From: Chloranthus sessilifolius
Taxonomy: Eukaryota > Streptophyta > Magnoliopsida > Chloranthales > Chloranthaceae
Assembly: GCA_021018995.1 (NCBI GenBank)
Contig: CM037593.1
Location: 41,057,810 to 41,121,809, forward strand
Direction of reading: 5' to 3'
Length of the DNA: 64,000 nucleotides
Shown here: positions 45,001-56,884 of the stretch, in pieces
Layout: each line of letters opens with the position of its first letter
Numbering within the stretch: the stretch's first letter is position 1
Notes under the pieces: generated by a model
Seen by the model: the letters and a program-made list of their open reading frames with translations, nothing else
The model's database searches: none
What the model was told of the DNA's origin: nothing
Made by a program: the position numbers and the translations under genes

Positions 45001-45932
45001 GTAAAGTACACTTTCTTGCCATTCAGATTATAAAGTAGGAATCTTTTGACACTTTTTTAGAAAACAAATTCTTTACTTTACCTTTTAAATGACAAAATGA
45101 GACCTGATTATGCCTATAAGTATAGAAGAAACTACTCATGTTTCATCCATGTCTCTGAGAACTTGGTCATTTGGCATCAGATTCCTTTGAGTCAGAACTG
45201 CTCAGCTTACCTAGACTGAACTTTATTCTTCCATGCTCTAGTTGTTGGGGTTGCAATACATTCAAATTCAGTTAGTACATCAAAAACAGAGAAAATACCA
45301 AAACCAACATTTTGACTTGGCAAGCTACCCAAGTTAACTCAACAACTACCAAGGGACACTCATCTCGGGGACCTTGCGAGCGGTGCCCCCATTTCCTAGT
45401 CTTTCAAGTTCCAACTATGCTTATATTTAGAATCACCAAACGCTCTAGCGGATAAGCCTCTTAATTAGGAACCTTGTCCACAATTATAATTTGGTGGAGA
45501 CGCATTTTCAGCTGATAAAGCTTCATTGCATCCATTAAAGGACCACAATTTGAATCTTAAACCAATGGCAGTACAAAGGGTCACCATTAGAATAAAAATG
45601 CTAATGTGCAAAATCTTTTATTATATAAATACAATTTTCTTGCTGCATTAATATAGTAATATTTATGTATTGAGGTCAAGCCTCAGTCCAAATCAAATGT
45701 ATTGAGGTCAAGCCTCTTCTTAACTTGAGCTGACTAATTTATTCCTTTTAGCAGTGCAAACGTGTTGTCCAAATGCCCCCTAGAACTATGAATGATTTGA
45801 ATTATGGATAAAAAAAAAATGGTTGATATGATCAGATTCCAACTTGTCGAATTACTTTTATTTTATTTATTTTTATTTATACAGGGATTTATTTTGTATA
45901 TTTTCTCTAATGATATGCTGTTATCTATACAG

Positions 45933-46075
45933 AATTTGAGCAGGGATATTAAGGACATGCTTCAAATGATGACACGACAAATAGCGGAAAGATTATTCTA
46001 GAGGAGCTGAAAGTGGGTTTGGTGAAGATTGGATAGCAGGTCTCTGTTCCTGATGTTCAGATGTTAATGGAAGCT
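45933..46075 (+). pseudogene. Captured exon of a calcium-dependent protein kinase (EF-hand part)
   Basis: Acceptor TATACAG and donor GTAAGT bound an exon that reads IKDMLQMM, a frameshift, TTNSGKIILEELKVGLVKIG, a TAG where relatives have Gln, then QVSVPDVQMLMEA. This is the first EF-hand region and linker of plant CDPKs; the exon ends at the usual LMEA boundary. Kinase and remaining EF-hand exons are absent. Confidence 0.85.
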
Positions 46076-46118
46076 GTAAGTATCTTGGGCCCGAAATTGA
46101 TATTATGCTTATTCAATC

Positions 46119-46394
46119 CAAGGTTTAAAAACTTGTTATCAGAAGTGGTATCAGCCAACCTCATGGCTAACATGTAACGCTGATAGTGATACGCATCGGT
46201 TGACACCAAAGGGGTACCATCCCTTGTCAGCTGACAAAAAATGACAGTATCATCCGACATCTGCCATACTGATACGGGTCGACCAAAACAAAATTACATC
46301 ATTGATACATATCGGTTGATACAGATATCAGTAATCGTATCAGATATCGTCACAAGTCGATATGTATCAAGATGTCGGTGAGTTTCAAACCATG
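46119..46394. mobile_element. hAT-type MITE, 276 bp
   Basis: Ends CAAGGTTTAAAAACTTG and GAGTTTCAAACCATG are imperfect inverted repeats. Flanks ATTCAATC and GTTTAATC match at 6 of 8. The interior is rich in GATACG/CATCGGTTGATAC words, like the MITE at 32394. It lies within the CACTA element just after the CDPK exon. Confidence 0.65.
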
Positions 46395-46399
46395 GTTTA

Positions 46400-48640
46400 A
46401 TCTACACAATTAAAGCATATAAATAACTAGTTAATTACAAACACACAAACAAAATAAGACCGAAGTGTAACATAAGCTGGTTACATCATTGAACTAATGT
46501 AATACGTCAACAACAAAGGAGATGGAATACCCATTCCAAGTGCGTAAAGCTCTACTTCACTATGTCTTTGCATGTACCTCGCAAATAGGATTGAACACAG
46601 TATGGTTACAATTAAGCAAATTAAATAGGGAAAGCTATCATATAAAAAAAGGTGTGGATTTTGTTAAATGCATGTATTGGTCACAATTCACAAACATCGA
46701 AGATGTGTGTTAAAAAGTCAACTCAAGATGATTCATCTCGGTCTTGCTAAATTCCCTAGAATTTAGTGGACTACATAAATTCTCATGTAAGAGGCATCTT
46801 ATATGTCCGTCTTTAGCTGCAATTGTGTCCAATGAAAAATAACCTAAATTAGCTAATAAATATTCCAAATCAGTTGCACCTTCTGTGGGGCAAACTTGAT
46901 CATTTTAACCAGTAGGATGGGAGACAATTTTCTTAGTGTGATCTTCATAGTTGGATGCTGAATCACTCTAACCTGTTTTAAAAATTGTTATGGTCAAGTC
47001 CGTTTATTTGCAAAGTCCAATTCTCTTTTGTCCTACAAGTTGCAGTTATAACAGTGAAGATTACTAACTATAATAGGTGAAAATTTCATGTAGTAAAAAT
47101 GCCAATAGAATGGCTTTCTTTGTCTACAAACTTTAGCCTGAGATAGTGAATCATGTAAATAGTTTAAACATTTTGAAAAATATGAAGGATTGGTAGTAAA
47201 GCACCTGGACCCACACCCAGTTTGGGCTACCAAGTGAAATACTCCTACTTCTTAGTTCTTAACTACTAAGTGTAATTTCTGGGCTTTTTTTCGCAAACTC
47301 TGCAGAATTAGTGCTGTTGTCATATGTTATCTGAAGTTTTTTGGGTCTCTTTGGATGCTATGTTGTCTGCTGGGGTATATCATGTAGTATTGAAGTGAGG
47401 AGAAATTGGACTGAGCTTGGTACAAGATGGGATATGTGAGATTCTCAATTTCTGCATTGTTCCAGCACATTGTAGGTGTTATATACGCTATATTTTGGCT
47501 CTGTCTTGGTCCTGTTTGATCTCTGTTGTTGACCTGGTAGTGAGTGGCATATATCGTAGTTTGTTTTTGATGATTTTATGCGTATCATGGTGTTGTATGA
47601 CATTGTGAGTGTGTAGTTGACCTGCATCAATATATGCTACAGTGTGGTTTTCTTTGATTATTTTGTTGCAGTTGCATTTCATGTATTTGGCCGTAGTTTC
47701 TGCAGTTTTGCAGTATTGGGTATTTATTGAGGTATCTCAATCATGGTTGAATCCAAAGTGGTGATTAGTGGTGGATTTCCTATCGTGAAATTAAAGGACA
47801 TATAAAGATTCAATGCTCCTGATTATGAAGATGTGCTATTTGTCGCTCAATATTATGTCGAGACAAGTTTGTAGGATCCGCTCTTGCCTCATATCTATAT
47901 CTTTTCCGTCCCCAATCATCAATTCGGGAAAATTGATCACATGACTAGTATATGTTCTCTTTTCCATTCTCTCTCACCTATATCTCGCACCTTGTGGTAT
48001 TTGTGTGGCTGAATTTAGTTTTTTATACCTCAACCCTAGGTAAGAATTTAGTTTTTTCTTTATTTAGGATTCACCTTAGTTCTTTTATTGTTAGTTTTGA
48101 ATTTGAAATCTCAACTCTGAAATGACGAAATTTCGGTCCCATATTATCGTTCGGTGGGACCAAAACCGATAATTTTGGCGAAATTTTGATCCTTGACTCG
48201 CCCAAACAAATGGCCATCAAGATCTGTACCATCCCTATGTTCAATATGAACAACGGTGTAGATTAAAGTGCCCAAATCGAATGGTACAATCTTCTATTGG
48301 CAATGTCTTTTGCTTGAGAAATATTGATACAATGTTTAGTCACTTGAACGGCTTGGATTGGTCAGAAAGGTCTGCCATGGCCTAAAACACAAACTTTGTG
48401 GGTGCTATCTGTACAAGAACAGTGAGCTCCCATGAACCCATATTATCTTGACCAGTTATGGATTTTTAGCAACATATACTTCCTTTTTTAATCAGTACTT
48501 GTTTTTGAATCCAAACTTCAGTTGAGTAGCTATTGCATAGAAGGAATACATGTATCTACCAAGAATCACATACTGATATTGACCTTCAGGAATTCCATGT
48601 CCTTACATCCCTAGTAATAATCAATGCTATTTCTGAAGCA
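46400..48640. other. No gene recognised (CACTA interior)
   Basis: Only short open frames without recognisable similarity. At about 48110-48200 there are CGATAATTTTGG and GAAATTTCGG words related to the ends of the hAT-type element at 56126-57759, suggesting a degenerate MITE. Confidence 0.4.
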
Positions 48641-49379
48641 CTTGTGGAGAAGTTTTGGGCCCTTTCCTTTCAAAACTGGCTGCCGTAACAGCTTGGGATG
48701 AAAATCTAAAGGATGAGGTGGAGACAATGTGGCATCAAATCCGTGAATCCGAACTGCTTGTTAAGAAGCTCAAGGTATGATCATTGATGTATATGGACAG
48801 ATGAGTCCCTAACTTTGTAACGTAGATATGGACATGCATGTCAGTGTCTAACATGGACACAAAGTCTCAAACACGACAGCCAAGTTACTTGTATAGTTAT
48901 ATGATCATATCCAACAATTATCATTGTATAAAAAATAGTTTGTGTGAATATATATAATCACACACACACACACAGAGACAGAAAGAGAGAGTAGAGTAGA
49001 GAGAGAGGAGAAGGGCTCCTATACCCTTTCCCTAGGAAAGAGGCCATACTGACATGAGCTTATATGCATCTCTTTATTTTTCTTTAATTGGTTATTGAAG
49101 AGAGGTGAATAAAAAATGATCGCAAAGAACAGAGGCTACAATTGAAAGCTGGCTGTAAAAAAAAAAGATGCAACTGTGAGCATGTGGTTCTTGTGTCATT
49201 GTCTGTGACACTGAAACATCGGTATCTAAGTTGCATCAATTTGTTGATTCTGGTGTTCTAAGATGCTTGCATGCTTAATTTATCATACTGACATGAGCAT
49301 TTTGCAGGATGATCACTCGACTCCTGGCCAGAAACTGTTGGCGCGCCATTCTGTAAGCAAGAGCCGTGGACAACACTGA
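48640..49379 (+). pseudogene. Captured two-exon 3' gene end, family not recognised
   Basis: The first exon (about 48640-48774) is open with PFLSKLAAVTAWDENLKDEV then WHQIRESELLVKKLK, closing at a GTATGA donor. The second exon (49307-49379, acceptor TTTTGCAG) reads DDHSTPGQKLLARHSVSKSR then a stop. The phases join in frame. The first part looks helical. It resembles the C-terminus of a normal plant gene, but I cannot name the family. It has the same orientation as the other captured fragments. Confidence 0.5.
48955..49010. repeat. (CA)n/(GA)n microsatellite
   Basis: A CACACA run followed by GAGAGA-type purine repeats. Confidence 0.85.
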
Positions 49380-49619
49380 GGTCTGTTCTTTATAACAGAG
49401 GTATTTTATATACAGATTTAGGTCATTAAGTACATTGATTTCATAACTTAACACACCAGTTCAAACAATTCTAGTAATGATCCTCCGACACATCTGCAAG
49501 CTGATTCTAGTGGATTCATTGGACTCAGTGTTTTATTTGAGATTGTGAAATGTGCTAATAGGTGCCAGTGGAAATTGCCGATAACATATCGGGGATTTTT
49601 TTTTTTAATCGGTAAAACG

Positions 49620-49623
<4 letters not shown>

Positions 49624-49691
<68 letters not shown>

Positions 49692-49696
49692 TTTTT
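49624..49696. repeat. (TA)n followed by a poly-T run
   Basis: About 25 TA units, then about 22 T. Preceded by a short CGATAACATATCGG remnant (about 49578). Confidence 0.95.
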
Positions 49697-50530
49697 GTGA
49701 GAAAATGAATTATAGCATATATAAGAGAAGCGAGGTGCTCAGCAAGAAGAGAAAATGGAAAGAATAAAATACATCAAAGCAAAAGCCCAAAGCATATAAA
49801 ACAGATGTGTAGGCCAGGTCCATGATCTACCTCGGGTAAGGAAAACTCCATACAGCCCAGAATGGGGAACATGACAACTTGCCTAATACATCCAACTACA
49901 ATGTGGAGTCCTTTGGAAGACTGAGCTGCTCCCTTTTCTGTAGTTTCTTCCTCTTCTCCACAAACACGCAAGTCTTTGATACCATTTTGTAGTGAGAAGT
50001 CATCAATATCTCAATTTAATTGCTTAATATCATAAATATTTAATTACGTTCTCCTTTTGATTTCAGGCAAAACTTTTCGATTTGAAGCTCACCTCAAACG
50101 GATCACTAGGGGACGGGGATATTTGGCAGGAGAGGCGAAGCATATATATATTTTTTTAATTATGAAACTAGGTCATGGGGTCCTTAGATTGTTAACTCTT
50201 TTTTTTTTTTGGAATAAAAGGATTGAGCATGTAAAGTTTAAAATATTTGATTGGTTTGAAAGGTTGGATCATAGGTTGAAATGTAATATTTTGTTTGAAT
50301 AAAAGAATTTGGCATCTATTTTATTTATGGATGTGCTTGAATATGAGATTAATAGTTTTTTTTCTTTATATAATTTTTTTTAAAGCATTAAAAATTACAT
50401 TAAAAAAAAGTATTACAAAAAGCATAAAAAATATTGCATTAAAAAAAAAGTATAAAAAAAATATTATTTTAAAAAAATTTGCATAAAAAATTGTCGACGT
50501 AATTTTTTTTTTAAAAAAATTTTGTATAAA

Positions 50531-50684
50531 AAAGCCACTGCCCTAAACAATTGTAAAAAAAGGAGTGGTTTTATTTTACCACTATACAAAACAGTGGTTT
50601 ATGAACTTCATAAACCACTGTCTTGTATAGTGGTAAAAAAAAACCACTCCTTTTTTTACAATTGTTTAGGGCAGTGATTTTTTG
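50531..50684. repeat. Near-perfect 75-bp palindrome at the right CACTA end
   Basis: Arms of about 75 bp mirror each other around about 50606 (TTTATGAAcTTCATAAA). Each arm carries several subterminal AAACCACTG/AGTGGTTT motifs. It would fold into a long hairpin. Confidence 0.93.
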
Positions 50685-51016
50685 AAAAAAAACCACTGTC
50701 AAAGACAGTAGTTTTTTGAAAAAACCACTATTTAAGGCAGTGGTTTTTTGGGTTTTTTTACGTAGTGTGAGTCTCTAGCTGATCAGATGTGCAAGCATTC
50801 CTATAATAGAAATAAGCTCAAAAATCAAATTTTTTGAGAGTTTTAAGCCATCCGATCTATGCAGTCTACTATCAACTGTTGTGACTAGTTTTAGTGGCTG
50901 ATATAATAGTTCGTCAACCAGATAGTTGACATCCACTTATGGACATGATTCTTTGACTCTAATATTTTCTAATGATGGATTGCGCCTGAGTAATTTTAAT
51001 TGATTATAAATATGTG

Positions 51017-51253
51017 CCACATATCATAATAGTAAACCATACTTCAACGCTGTGAGATTAAATTTTCTAATTTCATGGTGGAAGATTGTTTAAACACCAT
51101 TTGGTGTTTAAATGTCAGTTAGGAGCCATTATCCCTAATAAAAATAGTGCAATGGCTCTCAACCGACATTTAAACCCCAAAATGATATTTACTCTTAAAA
51201 TTAGATATTTTACCTCACACGATTGAAGTGTGATTTATCATTATGCTATGTGG
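51017..51253. mobile_element. Foldback MITE, about 237 bp
   Basis: The left half starting CCACATATCATAAT is inverted in the right half ending ATTATGCTATGTGG. Inverted identity continues inward through CACTTCAA..GTGTGAG, TCTAATTT and TTTAAATGTC to AGGAGCCATT, so nearly the whole element is one hairpin. Half-units of the same family occur at 56885-57085. Confidence 0.85.
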
Positions 51254-51295
51254 CGAACTTCTATGATCAATCTAAATTGTACTCAAAGAAGGATT

Positions 51296-51367
51296 TCCGT
51301 TGCTATGACTTGAACCCGGGTCTCTCGAGTGAGAGACGAGTATCCTAACTAACTAGAGTACAACGTA
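51296..51367 (-). pseudogene. tRNA-Glu (CTC) pseudogene
   Basis: The 72-nt minus-strand sequence follows plant nuclear tRNA-Glu: acceptor TACGTTG/CAACGGA, D-arm with TTAGGATA, anticodon loop CTCTCAC (anticodon CTC), T-loop GGTTCAAG. Defects are one mismatch in the acceptor stem (A:G), a T:T at the bottom of the anticodon stem and two broken pairs in the T stem (CATAG in place of a matching 3' strand). It is probably not functional. No SINE tail was seen next to it. Confidence 0.85.
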
Positions 51368-51369
51368 TT

Positions 51370-52980
51370 ACTGATATGAAATACTTTTTACATTTTTATT
51401 ATAAAATAGTAATGTGAAAAATGAACCTGCAACTTTTACGCCCCCCAATCTGATGGTCCACATGATCCTTGTTTAAGTTTTGCATCCTGCCCAACGAATT
51501 AACAACCCGGAGAATCGTACAAGTGTATAATGCTGATCAATTGATAGTCATAGAGGGATGGGTTGGATGCTTCATGCCTGACCTGACCCAATGGGAAAAT
51601 CTATGTGCCCGATCCAGTGAAAAACTCGGATCGAGCGGGTTGGTATTCGGTCGACTTGACCCATTGATAGCGATACTCTTTGCACTTTCTTAACTTTCGA
51701 ACCCAAGATCACATGTCACGTGATACGTGATTTAAAAAATAATACCCATTTGGAGATCATGTGTCATGTGATAAATAGATAAAAAATATCAAAAGGTTTT
51801 TCTTTTGTCAAAGCTCTGGTCATAGTTTGGGTATTGCCCACACATCCTAGTGCATTGAATTTTTTCGTTTTGACCACGTTTTGGATGATGTATCGGATTG
51901 TGGCCAAATTTTTTTGAGTGACCCTTCAGCAATTTTCCATATAACCCAATCCTCGGATAGATGCCATGTGGATCCCACCTGATTTGAACCCACCGCACTG
52001 AGCTGGGTTCGAACCCATAGTACCGATCCTCTTAAATAAACTAGTTATATAAAATATATTTTCAAAATTATTATTATACCCTTAAAAGTAGTTATTAAAA
52101 TTCTTATAATAATTAGAATTTTAGATACATTACTTTTTCACAAAACCTCTATGATCTTCTCTCTTGCTCTTGCTCCACACTATATGTACAGAAAATGATA
52201 AGAAAAAAAATCAAAAGCCACTCAAGCTCAAGCTAATAATAATAGCATATTATTAGGCTCAAGTATGGCTTGAGCTCGATAGAACCGACGTAGGGTTGAC
52301 TAATTTTAGGCTTAATACAAAAGAACTCTGCTATATCTCGGCTCAAATATAAAATAGCCACTTGCAAGCTGATCCTGGCAAGGCTGGAACTGGGTTCATT
52401 GAGGGCCCTCCATATAAATGCTAGAGGATGTATAAGAAGAAAGTTCAACTGACTTCAATTTCGATTTCAAACACATATGGTTGAAAATGTATGAAAGGAA
52501 GGGTGGTTAGATTGAATCAAGATAAAGAGTGGGTCGGAGAAGGCTGTGGTTAAGTTAAGGTCAGATGAGAAAGAGTTATTAGGGATAATGTATAGACCTT
52601 GTGCTCAATTTTTGTTAGTTAAATCTAATGAATCAACTATCATATCGACATTAGATAATACTTTTAAACACAAGTGTGGGTGCCACATGTCATCTCAGCA
52701 CACTGTGTGCACAAGTCTCCTCCTAGCGTGCTGAGTCAAAAACGAATTCTCTCACTGTGCAAGTTTATATGGACATTACATCTGGGCTATCTATATCATA
52801 TGACATCGTGAAAGAAAAAAAAAAACTTATAAGCTATTATGGCAATAATGGTATCGCGTTTTCCTCTAATTCCATGTAAAATAGCTTTTATTAGGTATCC
52901 CACCCATGCCCAAGTCAATCTCCCTCCATTAAACTAGTGTAAATATTGATGAGCGCATAGATCACTGCAGGTGCACTTTT
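51370..52980. other. No gene recognised
   Basis: AT-rich, with a GACCTGACCC-type degenerate stretch at 51560-51670. No convincing open frames. Confidence 0.4.
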
Positions 52981-53249
52981 TACTTTATTCATAAAAAAAA
53001 AAAGATAAATCCGACCCTGTCAGATTTATCTTTTCTACGAGAGACCCTATAGTTTCACCTTTCACCTAAGCAGCCAACTCCAAGCTGAGCTGTCACCCAA
53101 AATTCTAAAATGCCACCCTCAGACCCTATAAAAGTTGTAAAACCAAGAGTTTTTTTATTTGGACAGTTCTAAACACACCATGAAATCATCCTTTCGCACC
53201 CCCACCCTAAACGCCGCTATGCCATTGACTACTTCGAATCACACGATAA

Positions 53250-53490
53250 AGATAATTTTTCATCCTGATCTTCCAAGGTATAGATCTTCATATCATGGGC
53301 GTACCATTAGATGACCATTTTTTTTTACATGAGGCACAGATCCCAACATAATCATACATGTGCACCATTTGGCTTTCGGGTTACTTCTTAGGAATGTGAA
53401 ATAAAAAATCGATAGCTTGATGGCATACCCATGATCTCACGATCCATCATGTAGAAGATTGGGTTGAAAAACGATCTCCATCATGTGATT
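53250..53490. mobile_element. Foldback MITE A in the left arm
   Basis: TTTTTCATCCTGATCTTCC..GATCATGGGCGTACC-type sequence on the left is inverted on the right (GGCATACCCATGATCTC..AGAAGATTGGGTTGAAAAA). It is the same family as 56605-56878. Confidence 0.75.
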
Positions 53491-53635
53491 AAATGCATTC
53501 ACCATCTAACTCGTTCAATTTGAAGGCGACAATGTCAAGATTATAGGTACCAAAGATCAGCATGACACTTGCTCTCTACCATTTAATTCATCATAGTCAA
53601 CTAACAAACTAATGAACGATAGCCTCAACTAATGA

Positions 53636-53767
53636 ATCGTCACCGCTTTGATAACAAATCGTCATCGCTTTGTTAACCAATCGTCACCGCTTTGATAAGA
53701 GATCGCCATCGCTCTGCTAACCAATCATTACCGATCTAATAAGAAATCGTCATCGCTCTGATAACAA
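53636..53767. repeat. 22-bp minisatellite, six units
   Basis: Units of the form ATCGTCACCGCTTTGATAAC plus two bases, six copies with 2-5 differences each. About three inverted units lie at 58055-58118 in the opposite arm of the long-inverted-repeat element. Confidence 0.9.
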
Positions 53768-56310
53768 AGCGTCACTATTGCGATCATGTATGGATGATTT
53801 TAAAGTATCAATATGCTAAAAGTGTTCCAACACTAGCAACAAAATTAATTGCAGTGCAATGGTGGCGCTTTTGATTCTGCAACAACAATAACCAACTCAC
53901 TTATAATACACATAACAAAATATATTAACAATTTAAAATATAAATATCAGAGTGAGGACTATTGGCACTCTTGATAGTAAATCATGAAAATGATTAAATG
54001 TTATCTTTTGATTCGTTTGAGCCAAAATGCTAAAATCTCAAAAATATTAATCCCCTGAACCCATATTGAGGCTAAACCAAATTTTCTTGTATCAAGATTT
54101 TATAAACCCCTAATCATATGTACTACCTAAAACTTTTGATCTTTTAACCTTGTATTTCCGAGAATTTAGATAAAGGGAAGAATATGGGAGTGAAATGAGT
54201 ATGCAATAACAGATAAGAGATATGTTAAAAATGGTACGACCTAATAAAAAGCTGAAGAAAAAAATATGGGAGAAAAAGAAGAATAATCGTAAATACGATT
54301 TTACAAAGAGAAGCAAAAAGCTTCCACAAAAACAGAGAGAAATCAGGAGGATATCTTAGAAAGGGATTTACTTAAAAAAAAAAAAGAAGGAAAAAAAAAA
54401 CAGTAGATGGGAAGAAATTATCCAACCGTTTAGATACTTGTTGAAGTAGAAAAGCAGAAAAGAAGAAGATTAGGTGAGAGATAAGTCGAATTCTCAGAAT
54501 CTTTGAATCCTTTTACCTTTTTTTGGAACCCTTTTAATCGGCCAAAGCCCCATTACAAGCCAAATAAAGTCATTTTTTATTTATGATTTGAAAAAGCATG
54601 AGCCTAGTAGAGATGTGTATAATAAATACTATGGAGAAACATGAAAGCATATGAATAGAATTGATTATCTTTTTCATGAGATTTATCTTTTCGTCATCTT
54701 TTAAATTATTCATCATATATGTCATATTAAGAGAATCCAATAATTTTGATATCTTTTTTAGAGTATGCCATCAGTGAGAACTTGGATGAGAATAATTTCT
54801 AAATTTGTAATTTAGAAAAATTTATAATGAATAGATTCTTTTGCTGATACGCACATACTTTACGCTTTATATGAATTGAAATTGTTGAGTATCTGATCAA
54901 GGATAACTGCTAAGATGGGTAGTCATGACTACTGGAATTATTATTTTTGAAAATCATAACAATCATGTAATGATTAACTGATAGCTATACAAAATTAGTT
55001 TAGAGTTTGGGGGTGTGATCAGTCATATAATTTACCAATTTATCACCCTTAACTTAGCGATACTAGATTCAAGTTTGTTACTAACAAGATGCTATGTGCA
55101 GATATTTAGATTAAACAATAGAAAAGTACTAAAGTGTTAATCTCTATCAAAATGAACTGAAAAAGCAATAAAGAATATATTCGTACGCAAATACAATTTT
55201 CAAACTTATTTGGAAAGTCAGTTGCAAGAGAAAGCTTACACTCCAATCGTACTTTCGAAAGAACGAACTAAAGAAGAAAATAAGAATCATACTTACGATT
55301 TTTCAGGAGAAGCTTAAAGATTGGAAGCACGAAACAAGGACATGAACGAACGAAAAAGCAAGAATAGTATTGAATGAAAGATACAATCGTATTTTACGAT
55401 TGTGCATTATTGAAGCTCCGCTGCTACTGATCATGTGAAAGCTATACACGAAATTAGAAGATCTCTTAAATTAGAAGTTTGCTCATTTACGGATCTGAGA
55501 ATATTGGCAAAAGAATCTTGAAGATTTCTACTACTAAAACTAAGGAGAAAAGTCTTGTGCGCATCTACCATCTAAAGCAAGAAAGATTAGGATTAAAAGT
55601 TTTAGTTATTTTAGGAATCTTTTGATTTTAGTAGTTTACTTTTATTAGGATTCGAATAATGTAAACCGGCCCCCTATGATCTATAAATAAGAGGGCTCAA
55701 CACATAAGAAATATTATTAAAGAAATTCTCAACATCAATTGACGATTGAGATTGGGTTTTCTTCCGATCAAAGTAGAATAGAGTAGTTTAGATATCCAAG
55801 GTTTCTCAAGAGCAATTGACGCCTGTGATCGGGAGTTGGAGGATTAGAGTAGAACATCTATAGTTTCTCAATAGCAATTTACGCCTGTGACTGATGGATA
55901 AAAGATCTTTTTATTTGCTTACTAGTTTAGATTTTATTTGTTTTATAAACATCTAAAAGTTCTTGATTTTAATTAATAACTAAAGTCTTGAATTTGTAGA
56001 TTAGTGTAACAATTTTTATTTTCCATCATCAATTTTCTTGAGTTTGATTGACGCCCAAATTTATGGAAGATTACTGTTTAGTATAAATCTATATTAAAGG
56101 ATTTTAGTTTTGATTGACGCCCAAACATGGATCAAAATCTCGGTTTCGTTCATGACCCGAACCATAAATTGGTCAAAATTTCAGTAAATTTTGAATTTTT
56201 TTGAAAATATACTTCGAACTTTACTAAACTTTACTGAACTTTATTTTATTGATTTTTTTAAACTCTCTAACATTGTTAGAATATATATTTACACTAGTAA
56301 AGCTAATTTT

Positions 56311-56505
56311 CGATCACACAATGGATCTTGAGCTCATGCAAAACATATCAGGCAGTCATATTTTTATTCCACAGTGAATAAATCTCAAAAGTGACCCAAG
56401 AACCATACGCCCTTGATCAGGTCATTTTGGGGATGAATGCCACTTGGAATCAAGATCTAACCGTCTACCAGTTGAGCTATGATCTCAAGATCTACTATGT
56501 GAAAT
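56311..56505. mobile_element. Foldback MITE C
   Basis: CACAATGGATCTTGAGCTCATG on the left is inverted on the right (GAGCTATGATCTCAAGATC with GTAGA-type continuation). Related to MITEs A and B. Confidence 0.6.
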
Positions 56506-56604
56506 ATTGCGTACCTCTATATGTGGGTACCTCTATTGCTGCTCATGCAATCTCTGAAAGTACTCATATGTGCAACCCCTTTAAACCCATTGATTGCTTC
56601 GGAA

Positions 56605-56878
56605 CAGATGATGGAGATTGTGTTTCACCTTGATCTTCCACACAATGGATCTTGTGATCATGACACACCTATCACGGTCAATTTTTTATTCCACATATCA
56701 CAAATCCCCAAAAAATTCCCCTTGAATCGTATGGCACACATCACGCTCAAATGTGATTTTAGGGTCATTTTTGGAGGATATATGACATTTGAAATAAACA
56801 ACTAACCATCTCGCGACATGATCTCAAGATCGGTTGTGTAGAAGATTGGGGTGAAACAAGATCTCCATCATTTGATCT
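56605..56878. mobile_element. Foldback MITE B
   Basis: Left arm from GATGATGGAGATTGTGTTTC to GATCTTGTGATCATG. The inverted right arm runs from CATGATCTCAAGATCGG to GATCTCCATCATTTGAT. Arms of about 60 bp with a loop of about 150 bp. Confidence 0.8.
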
Positions 56879-56884
56879 GAAACC

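Larger units (their letters stand above)
38572..50767 (+). mobile_element. Large non-autonomous CACTA transposon with captured gene fragments
   Basis: The left end CACTACGTCAAAATAGG at 38572 and the right end (reverse complement CACTACGTAAAAAAACCC) at 50767 are flanked by TGA on both sides (38569-38571 and 50768-50770), the 3-bp duplication expected of CACTA/EnSpm. Both ends are packed with subterminal repeats of the type AAACYACTG and their reverse complements, about five within 140 bp on the left and about ten within 240 bp on the right. The 12.2 kb interior has no TNP2-type transposase frame. It holds plus-strand exon fragments of at least five genes, plus smaller MITEs. It needs a transposase from elsewhere to move. 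Confidence 0.9.

Noticed and set aside
56391..56805. Two overlapping plus-strand frames of 80-94 codons
   Set aside because: They lie across foldback MITEs and have no recognisable similarity.
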